DNA of 64,000 nucleotides. Origin: an uncultured Lachnospiraceae bacterium (GTDB lineage: Bacteria > Bacillota > Clostridia > Lachnospirales > Lachnospiraceae). The notes under the pieces were generated by a model. That model was not told the DNA's origin. It did not search any database and saw only the letters and a list, made by a program, of their open reading frames with translations. The stretch lies in assembly GCA_910577955.1 (NCBI GenBank), contig CAJTNC010000011.1:1-64000 (forward strand), given 5' to 3'. The number at the start of each line of letters is the position of its first letter. The stretch's first letter is position 1. This document shows, one piece after another, positions 1 through 5,835 of the stretch. A program made the translations under genes and the position numbers.

Positions 1-495
1 ATCGGCGTCCATACCGCCGGCGGCCTGTGCCAGCAGGCTCAATTCAGCCAGCTCTTCGGCATTGCCGTAACCGGCGCGATACATTTTTTGAACGCCGGTA
101 AGATAATCGGAAGCCTTTTTGCCATACTTACCGGCGGTCTGATAGGAAGATCTCTCGATAGCAGATAGATCGGTTTTGCTTAACCGATCTGCTGTTTTGC
201 TGATTTCCGTCATGATACTGTTTACATTTTTCAGTTCGGCAACAGCATGTTTGACCTTTGAAATCAGAAAGGTAAACGGCGTCCCCAACCGCTCAAGGAT
301 CCGTACGGGCAAGGCTTTGGCTGCTTTATCGACGCCGTCCGTGATATTCCGTGTAATACTGTTTCCGATCTCCTGACCGTTAGTTGAAATGTTTAATTTA
401 CTTATCTTTTTTTCTAAAGCGCGTATCTGGCGGTCTACCTTTTTCGCATCGGGCAGCTCGACGGCTGCCTGTACTTTTATTTCATTGTTGTTCAT
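1..495 (-). CDS. Phage tail tape measure protein, N-terminal part (runs off window)
   Basis: The first 165 residues are visible; the reading frame is open to the window edge. The protein starts MNNNEIKVQAAVELPDAKK and continues with a charged, helix-prone stretch (residues about 20-110), then a segment ending AAGGMDAD. That order matches the N-terminus of TP901-type tape measure proteins, which set tail length and are threaded through the tail tube. It is the last gene seen of the leftward phage operon, 3 bp after the preceding coiled-coil protein. The start was placed at the ATG at 493-495, the first in frame. Holin and amidase genes lying upstream of the tape measure gene is an unusual order, so this may be another long tail or virion protein. 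Confidence 0.7.
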   Translation of the reverse strand, partial: MNNNEIKVQAAVELPDAKKVDRQIRALEKKISKLNISTNGQEIGNSITRNITDGVDKAAKALPVRILERLGTPFTFLISKVKHAVAELKNVNSIMTEISKTADRLSKTDLSAIERSSYQTAGKYGKKASDYLTGVQKMYRAGYGNAEELAELSLLAQAAGGMDAD

Positions 496-498
496 AGC

Positions 499-1008
499 TT
501 AAAATCCCTCTTTCAGTTTCTTTTGATAATTGTCTCGGATAAGTTCTATAGAAATTTCGACCTCTCCATTTACCAGACCATGCTCGGTAATTATTTTCTC
601 ATATTTCTCATATGTGGAAACGGCATGGCGAAGACACTCCTTGCTGACAGTTTTTCCGCTTGATATTTTATCGGCAAGGCTAATGATTTCCCATCTGTAA
701 TCATTGACTTGTTTGTCTATGAAGAGATCGGTAAGTTTTTTGATATCACTTTGCATTTCAAGATTATGCTTATCTGATCTTTTCATGTCTTCGGCATGCT
801 TTTTTTGTAAAGAGATAAGATTTTTGGATGTAGTCAAAAGTAATTCATGTTCTTCCCTGCGCTGCCGCCTCCATTTGGTTTCCAGCCCCAGTTTATCGAT
901 ACCCCACTCGAATATCGAAACAACGGATCTGATACCTGTAAGAATGACAAAGACGGATACTAAAACGTATGGAAAGTTAAGGGTAAATAATTCTTTTATT
1001 GTGTCCAT
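499..1008 (-). CDS. Phage membrane-anchored coiled-coil protein, unknown function
   Basis: A 169-aa protein with one hydrophobic segment near the N-terminus (about residues 10-30, FPYVLVSVFVILTGI), followed by a basic patch (KWRRQRREE) and a long charged helical region to about residue 110. This is the layout of an inner-membrane protein with a cytoplasmic coiled coil, as seen for some phage lysis accessory or superinfection proteins. It sits 5 bp downstream of the holin gene and 3 bp upstream of the tape measure gene, so it is co-transcribed with both. I do not recognise a named family; a role in lysis is inferred only from position. Confidence 0.6.
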   Translation of the reverse strand: MDTIKELFTLNFPYVLVSVFVILTGIRSVVSIFEWGIDKLGLETKWRRQRREEHELLLTTSKNLISLQKKHAEDMKRSDKHNLEMQSDIKKLTDLFIDKQVNDYRWEIISLADKISSGKTVSKECLRHAVSTYEKYEKIITEHGLVNGEVEISIELIRDNYQKKLKEGF

Positions 1009-1013
1009 TCATA

Positions 1014-1334
1014 TCATTGCCCTTCTGTAACATTGCTTATCTGCGTCTGGGAAGCTTCCAGAAGAATACGGATCTGGTCTTTTGTAATAACTTCTTTTTT
1101 GGAATTAAACATTTTATCAATAAAGTTAGTGACATACTCCCGTTTTTCATCTCCGGATTTCGGCGTATCAAATAAGAGTTCCGCAGCCTGAACAGCTTTG
1201 GTAACCCACTTTCCGATTTCATCCATTCGGGCAGCAGACGTTTTTGTTTTAATATAAGGAATCAGGATACCTGTAATGACAGCTTCAATTACAGGAATGG
1301 TCAGCAGTATGATATTAAATAATTGTTCGTTCAT
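1014..1334 (-). CDS. Phage holin, LLH family
   Basis: A 106-aa protein with one N-terminal membrane segment (about residues 5-28, ILLTIPVIEAVITGILIPYI) and a charged, amphipathic C-terminal part containing WVTKAVQAAE and EKREYVTNFI. This matches LLH-type holins (Phage_holin_6 type), where a single transmembrane helix precedes a helix with a conserved W-V-x-x-A-V-x-A-A-E pattern. A holin forms membrane lesions that let the endolysin reach peptidoglycan. The gene follows the amidase gene, the usual lysis pair, although here the order is amidase first, then holin. Confidence 0.75.
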   Translation of the reverse strand: MNEQLFNIILLTIPVIEAVITGILIPYIKTKTSAARMDEIGKWVTKAVQAAELLFDTPKSGDEKREYVTNFIDKMFNSKKEVITKDQIRILLEASQTQISNVTEGQ

Positions 1335-1379
1335 ATGGAATCCTCCTAAAGATCTGATGCAGAAAAAATGGATAGTTCA

Positions 1380-2228
1380 TCACACACACTTCCTTTTCTC
1401 GGCATGTCCGTTTGTAATATAATGTTTATAATACAAGGGAAGATTATTTCCAAAGGCATTTCTCAAATCGGCATAACCGTTTTGATATATAGCCACATTA
1501 AAATTAACGCTTGCAACACGTCCTTCGTTCATTCCGTTAGAACAGAAATGACTGAACAGAGCAGCGGAATTTGTGCCAAAGGCCTTTTTAAGATCCTGAT
1601 ATTTATCGGCATAGTATGTGGGATCAAAGACGGGGGAATAATCCAAACCTTCAAATAGGAATTTGTGAGAAACGGGGACGGGGGATGGGACGGCATTTAA
1701 TTTCTTATTTACCTGTGCTGCAATATAAGAATGTTTGTGATACAGATAATTTCCGGGACATGCTTTTGCCGCAAAATCTCTGTGCACTGTCATATTACAC
1801 CCGTTGAGATGCCTTATTCTGTCGTTTTTATTGGCGCTCCACACAAGTTTTCTGATTTTATTTCGTTTACAGATATCCGTCGTCAGTTCAATAAGAGACG
1901 ACATAGCTTTATCCGATATGTGCCAGTCGGGAGCGCCCCCGTCATTGGCCACTTCGATAGTTACGGCGCGATGATCGTTGGATGCATTGGAAGACGCCCA
2001 GGATCTGTCCTTTTCCTCCACATACATTGCAATGCGTCCGTCGCTTCCGATCCCGTAATTGGAAGAAGCTTTTTTTGATTTGCCTGCAAAAACATTTCCG
2101 CATGATTCCACTGATAAGTTGCCGGCCATGCAATGAATGGTGATAGTGTCGATTTTATGATTTCTGGGAGAGGTCTTATTTGGACTGATTTTCTTATGTG
2201 TTGCCAGTGAACTGTTTGTATATGCCAT
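1380..2228 (-). CDS. Phage endolysin: N-acetylmuramoyl-L-alanine amidase with C-terminal repeats
   Basis: The 282-aa protein begins with an Amidase_2/PGRP-type zinc amidase domain (about residues 20-170). Zinc-ligand candidates are the His in ITIHCMAGN, the His in VHRDFAAKACPG and the Cys of the same motif. It would cleave the MurNAc-L-Ala bond to release phage. After a Pro/Val linker come two related repeats of about 42 residues (FDPTYYADKYQDL...AFG...GMNEGR and VAIYQNGYADLRNAFG...GHAEKR). Similar repeats occur in Lachnospiraceae wall-associated proteins and probably bind the cell surface. The start at 2228 is chosen for its GAAAGGAAAG ribosome binding site; an in-frame ATG 15 bp upstream has none. 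Confidence 0.85.
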   Translation of the reverse strand: MAYTNSSLATHKKISPNKTSPRNHKIDTITIHCMAGNLSVESCGNVFAGKSKKASSNYGIGSDGRIAMYVEEKDRSWASSNASNDHRAVTIEVANDGGAPDWHISDKAMSSLIELTTDICKRNKIRKLVWSANKNDRIRHLNGCNMTVHRDFAAKACPGNYLYHKHSYIAAQVNKKLNAVPSPVPVSHKFLFEGLDYSPVFDPTYYADKYQDLKKAFGTNSAALFSHFCSNGMNEGRVASVNFNVAIYQNGYADLRNAFGNNLPLYYKHYITNGHAEKRKCV

Positions 2229-2258
2229 TTTCTTTCCTTTCACATCGTTTGTATTTTG

Positions 2259-3404
2259 CTATATGTTAAAAGTTCTCAGTTTTTCGACACACTGTTTGAG
2301 TGTTTCGCATATATAATTTAATTCTGTTACCTGCAGATTTTCTCCGAAACTCATTCTGATACACGAATGAATATCCGGTTCCTTCATACCGATAGAGGAC
2401 AGCGTGGCGGAAGGGGACAAGTCGCCCGATGTACAGGCGGAACCCGTACTCACCTGAATACCGTTCATATCTAACAGGAACATGAGCGATTCCCCCTCGA
2501 TACCCCGGAAGCACATATACAAATTGTGGGGCAATCTGTTTTTGGATTCAACGGAATTGCCCACCAGATAACTGTCCGGGATATTCTTTGTTATAAAATG
2601 ATATACATAATCTCTGCTTTTGGATGAGACGGAAGAGTAATGATAATCGGCAGCCGCTTTACCAAGTGAAGCGATTCCCAGAACGTTTTCCGTACCGCCC
2701 ACAAGTCCCTGTTCCTGCGATCCGTATATAAGCGGTTTTAAAGCAACGCTATCCTTTTTCCATAAAATGCCGGTTCCCTTTAATGCATGAAGTTTATGCC
2801 CGCTGAATGTCAGAACATCAACATAATCCCTCCATAATGCCATATTTACTTCACAGGATGGGATATAGCCGGTAGCGTCTGCCACTAAAATGCCGTTATG
2901 TTTATGGGTGATTTCACCGATCGTAATCACATTATTTATGGTTCCGATTTCTGAATTAGCCGCCTCGATACAGACAAGCGGTTTCCGGGCATTGTGTATT
3001 GTCAGGACCTCTTCTAAATAGGCCGGATCGATTTCTCCGACTGAATTTACCTGTAATGGAGTATGATATCTGCAGGATTCGCAGGCTTTTAACATGGACT
3101 TGTGGGCAGTAGGAGAGCAGAAGACTTCATAGTTGTCTTTCTTTGAATTATCCGAAAATAAGCCTTTTATCGATAAGGTGTTTCCTGCGGATCCGGATGG
3201 AACAAAGTAAATTTCCTTCTCATCGGCGCCGATAAATTTTGCGACGGATCGTCTTGCATCCGATAGGATCTGTTTTGCTTTTGTCCCCTGCGAATGCAGG
3301 CTTGACGGGTTGCCCCATTCATCTAATATAGAAATCAAGTATTCTTTTACGGAGCATGTCAAAGGCGTCGTCGCTGCGTGGTCTAAATAGATACGTTCTC
3401 TCAA
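2259..3404 (-). CDS. Cysteine desulfurase (NifS/IscS-like) within the phage operon
   Basis: A full-length 381-aa fold-type I PLP enzyme of aminotransferase class V. Signatures run in order: YLDHAATTP at the N-terminus, GNPSSLHSQG, the active-site lysine in FSGHKLHALKG (about residue 205), and the persulfide-forming cysteine in STGSACTSGD (about residue 325). It should convert L-cysteine to alanine and transfer sulfur to an acceptor. The catalytic residues are intact, so it is probably active. It sits between a Cys-rich small protein (5 bp upstream) and the endolysin, in the same direction as the phage genes. No scaffold (IscU) or thiouridylase gene is nearby, so the sulfur acceptor is unknown. 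Confidence 0.9.
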   Translation of the reverse strand: MRERIYLDHAATTPLTCSVKEYLISILDEWGNPSSLHSQGTKAKQILSDARRSVAKFIGADEKEIYFVPSGSAGNTLSIKGLFSDNSKKDNYEVFCSPTAHKSMLKACESCRYHTPLQVNSVGEIDPAYLEEVLTIHNARKPLVCIEAANSEIGTINNVITIGEITHKHNGILVADATGYIPSCEVNMALWRDYVDVLTFSGHKLHALKGTGILWKKDSVALKPLIYGSQEQGLVGGTENVLGIASLGKAAADYHYSSVSSKSRDYVYHFITKNIPDSYLVGNSVESKNRLPHNLYMCFRGIEGESLMFLLDMNGIQVSTGSACTSGDLSPSATLSSIGMKEPDIHSCIRMSFGENLQVTELNYICETLKQCVEKLRTFNI

Positions 3405-3408
3405 CTGT

Positions 3409-3714
3409 TTATTTCCTCTTGTTTTTCGGAACCGCCATGGCGTTAACGGGTTTTGCCGTAATCTCTTCGATCACAGCCCGGATTTCCGGTTTAAAAGAAT
3501 TCATATCGGATAAATCGCAATGCTGCAATTCCGCGCCGGCCTGTTCCTTATTTTTTGTTATCGCATATCCGTGAATCGCCATATAAATTTTATAGTGCTC
3601 GGCGGTATCCGTGACTCTCCGCCAGGGCTTGAAGTTTTTCTCCTTTTTGCAGGTTCCGCAAATATGGTAGCCTTTATTGCAGATACTGCAATGTGCGTTA
3701 ATATTATGATCCAT
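3409..3714 (-). CDS. Small Cys-rich (zinc-knuckle-like) phage protein
   Basis: A 101-aa protein. The N-terminus holds two CxxC pairs (CSIC and CGTC, residues about 9-22) separated by nine residues, a typical four-cysteine metal site. It is followed by WRRVTDTAEHY and, near the middle, CDLSDMNSFKPEIRAVIEEI. It is basic at the C-terminus. I do not recognise a family with known function. It starts after a rho-independent terminator that follows the structural gene, and ends 5 bp before the cysteine desulfurase, so the two are probably translated together. A metal-binding or sulfur-acceptor role would be guesswork. Confidence 0.6.
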   Translation of the reverse strand: MDHNINAHCSICNKGYHICGTCKKEKNFKPWRRVTDTAEHYKIYMAIHGYAITKNKEQAGAELQHCDLSDMNSFKPEIRAVIEEITAKPVNAMAVPKNKRK

Positions 3715-3727
3715 TATCGTTCACCTC

Positions 3728-3754
3728 AAAAAGGCGGTTATATTTCAAACCGCC
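3728..3754 (-). terminator. Rho-independent terminator after the phage structural gene
   Basis: On the minus strand, GGCGGTT and AACCGCC form a perfect 7-bp stem with an 8-nt loop, followed by TTTTT. It lies 20 bp past the stop of the gene at 3775-4569, so most transcripts of that probably abundant protein would stop here while some read through to the lysis genes. Confidence 0.75.
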
Positions 3755-3774
3755 CAAAATGTAATTAAATACAA

Positions 3775-4569
3775 TCAGTCTTCGCTGATAATGATATCAA
3801 ACAAAGTCCCCTCTTCATCGCAATAACCTTTCTGTAAAATGTAGGAAGCCGCATGTTTTCCGTCGGGACTTAAGGAAACTTCCGTGCTGGAAGGATCGAT
3901 CTGCGCTCTGGGACATCTGATTACACCGGCATATACGGTATTCGGATTGCAGATGTCATGAAAGATCGCATGAATAAGAAGCGTTTTTACTTTAGGGGTT
4001 TTGTCTGTCCTTTTTGTAACCTGCGCCGCCGTAGTAGTTTCTCTCTCGTAATTGACAAACACTCTGCCGGTTACGTTGTCCGGAAGCGTAATGGTTTTTG
4101 CGGCGGCGTCAATTACGAATTTACCGTCGCCGGCAGTGGCGGAAACTTCATATGTATCGCCGAAAGTGTTATTTTCGTTGATGACTTTTACATATTTCAC
4201 TTCCGCGCCGTCAGGCCCCACAGGAGTGTATTTTAAGACTGCCGTGTGATCGGAGCCGATCGTAATAGTTTCGGATACCGGCATGAGGATCTTATTACCG
4301 TCCGATGCCAGAACTTTTTTGGTGCCGTACTGAGAAGCAGCAAGGTCAAGAGAGAAATAGGAATTGCTGAAATCGAAAGTGCCTTTCTGCGCCTTGTAAA
4401 AGGTTGCGACGCTGGAACCCATGGCGTCGGTTACGTCCTGCGCCTCTGCGCTTGTTTTCAGACTCGGGCTTTCGATCTGAGTATAGCGCCCCGTCAGCTC
4501 GCTTGTGGCAGGGTCATACTCTTCGACGGATCTGATTCTTTCAAGAATTAATTCATTGGGGTTAAACAT
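3775..4569 (-). CDS. Phage structural protein, probably major tail (tube) protein
   Basis: A 264-aa protein without membrane segments. It starts MFNPNELILERIRSVEEYD and has beta-rich Ig-like character in the middle (VSATAGDGKFVIDAAAKTITLPDN, then VFVNYERE), ending with CDEEGTLFDIIISED. The style, size and place (strong AAAGGAGG site, terminator directly behind it) fit an abundant virion protein. I recall similar sequences annotated as tail or structural proteins of large clostridial phages, but a head-protein role cannot be excluded. It follows a 38-bp gap that contains a hairpin over the preceding stop codon. Confidence 0.6.
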   Translation of the reverse strand: MFNPNELILERIRSVEEYDPATSELTGRYTQIESPSLKTSAEAQDVTDAMGSSVATFYKAQKGTFDFSNSYFSLDLAASQYGTKKVLASDGNKILMPVSETITIGSDHTAVLKYTPVGPDGAEVKYVKVINENNTFGDTYEVSATAGDGKFVIDAAAKTITLPDNVTGRVFVNYERETTTAAQVTKRTDKTPKVKTLLIHAIFHDICNPNTVYAGVIRCPRAQIDPSSTEVSLSPDGKHAASYILQKGYCDEEGTLFDIIISED

Positions 4570-4599
4570 AAATTTTCCTCCTTTTTTTGGGCGTAAAGA

Positions 4600-4620
4600 A
4601 GAACTTGTTAATCAAGTTCT
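4600..4620 (-). other. Perfect hairpin over a phage stop codon
   Basis: AGAACTTG and CAAGTTCT flank ATTAA, giving an 8-bp stem that contains the stop codon of the gene at 4608-5402. Only a weak TTCTTT follows, so it may serve as an RNA processing or stability hairpin in front of the structural gene rather than as a terminator. Confidence 0.45.
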
Positions 4621-5402
4621 CCCAGCCAGTCTAGTTGTTTTTTTGCATCTTTCAAATTTACGCCGCTGAATCCGGAATACGCGCTTTGCAGCAGTAAATT
4701 TGCATTTTTTATTTTAAGGATTCTTTTGACGGAATCCATAAAAGCGTTTATTTTCATGTCCCATACTTCCGAATGATTATATTTGAACTCTTCACTGTTG
4801 ATCATTGCGGATATCAGGTTTTTTAACTGGGAATGATATTTTTTGTTTCTGTTCCTTGCTCTTTCTTCTCTTGCATCATCGATCAGAATCATTTTTGTAG
4901 TGTGATTCGCGGGAAGCTTTTCATCTTTATCGATGATATGCGCTTTGCGCAAAAAATCAGTTATTACAATGTAGGTATATTCGTCTATCACAATCGTGTC
5001 ATTGCCGACGGTCTGATGTAATAGTAATGTTCCGTCGTCTTTATGTGCGATTTGGAATTTTTTGAAATCCAGATCGCCGAAGAGGATCGAAGTTTTTTCT
5101 TTCGGATACATATTGTGAAGGGTATGACAGAACAACTCAAAGGGTGTTATTTTTGTGTAATCAATTCGAGGCTGCATATCCCATAATTCCGATTTTAATG
5201 TCTGCGGAGTTGCCGTGAAATGGTATACCATGGAATAGTATTCCTGTTCACCGTAGTCGTATATTTCATCCAGTGTTACCTGATGTACTTTAATATGGTC
5301 TGAAACGACAAAATCTTTTCCGCGATATACTTCTAATTCTTCGTTATGCAAAATCTCACCAACCTTCCTGTATAGTTTTGTATTTTTATTGCTGTTTATC
5401 AA
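4608..5402 (-). CDS. Phage protein, possibly tail assembly related
   Basis: A 264-aa soluble, charged protein. The C-terminal third (WDMKINAFMDSVKRILKIKN, then LLLQSAYSGFSGVNLKD, then LDWLGELD) is helical and looks like the conserved end of tail-assembly proteins in large Firmicutes phages; this is a memory-based resemblance, not a firm family call. The start at 5402 overlaps the end of the HU-like gene by 17 bp, showing translational coupling. It lies directly upstream of the probable tail tube gene, which supports a morphogenetic role. Confidence 0.5.
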   Translation of the reverse strand: MINSNKNTKLYRKVGEILHNEELEVYRGKDFVVSDHIKVHQVTLDEIYDYGEQEYYSMVYHFTATPQTLKSELWDMQPRIDYTKITPFELFCHTLHNMYPKEKTSILFGDLDFKKFQIAHKDDGTLLLHQTVGNDTIVIDEYTYIVITDFLRKAHIIDKDEKLPANHTTKMILIDDAREERARNRNKKYHSQLKNLISAMINSEEFKYNHSEVWDMKINAFMDSVKRILKIKNANLLLQSAYSGFSGVNLKDAKKQLDWLGELD

Positions 5403-5703
5403 ATAACCGCTGATTCACCTGACTGTTATAGTATTTAGACGAATATGCTTTTACATTTACATGTTCCGGTGAATCTATATTCCGGAACATTCCTTTGGAA
5501 TATTTTTTCTCTTTTACGTATTTTCTCTTTATGCTGATACCGTTTAACAGTTTTATAGATATATCCTCAGACGGAGCGACGGAAGATAAGCAGTCGAAAA
5601 CAACAGCGCCTGCCGATTCTAATACTCTGTGGACTGTCACTGCGTCAATATCTTCTCTCGCGGCTATCTGATCGATTAAAGCATCCTGTGTAACATTTAG
5701 CAT
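5386..5703 (-). CDS. HU-like DNA-binding phage protein (tentative)
   Basis: A 105-aa basic protein. The N-terminal half (ALIDQIAAREDIDAVTVHRVLESAGAVVFDCLSSV) resembles the two helices of HU/IHF proteins, and the next segment (DISIKLLNGISIKRKYVKEKK) resembles the start of the HU beta-arm. The C-terminus is Lys/Tyr-rich. It has a good site (GGCGGAGG) before the ATG at 5703 and is the first gene after the large inverted repeat. It could bind DNA in packaging or in late transcription; similarity to HU is partial. Confidence 0.5.
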   Translation of the reverse strand: MLNVTQDALIDQIAAREDIDAVTVHRVLESAGAVVFDCLSSVAPSEDISIKLLNGISIKRKYVKEKKYSKGMFRNIDSPEHVNVKAYSSKYYNSQVNQRLFDKQQ

Positions 5704-5750
5704 GAATTACCTCCGCCATTTTGCTTTCCTTTATACGCACAAAACTTCAG

Positions 5751-5805
5751 ACGTAATTTACGTCCGAAAATTTTTGAAGCATATTTTTTCGGACGTAAAT
5801 TACGT
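5751..5805. promoter_or_regulatory. Large inverted repeat made of two 13-bp palindromes, upstream of the phage late operon
   Basis: ACGTAATTTACGT (5751-5763) and ACGTAAATTACGT (5793-5805) are each palindromic around one base and are reverse complements. With CCGAAAA and its complement they form a perfect 20-bp inverted repeat around a 15-nt spacer. On the minus strand a TATAAT hexamer (5806-5811) lies immediately upstream of the right palindrome; its -35 is weak (TTCCAC). The start point would fall inside the palindrome, so a dimeric repressor or activator site is likely. No T-run follows, which argues against a simple terminator for the polymerase gene. Confidence 0.6.
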
Positions 5806-5835
5806 ATTATATTTTAAAAACCACATAAGTGGAAT

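Noticed and set aside
161..193. Perfect hairpin AGATCGGTT/AACCGATCT
   Set aside because: It is inside the tape measure coding sequence and has no T-run; a chance palindrome in coding DNA is more likely than a signal.
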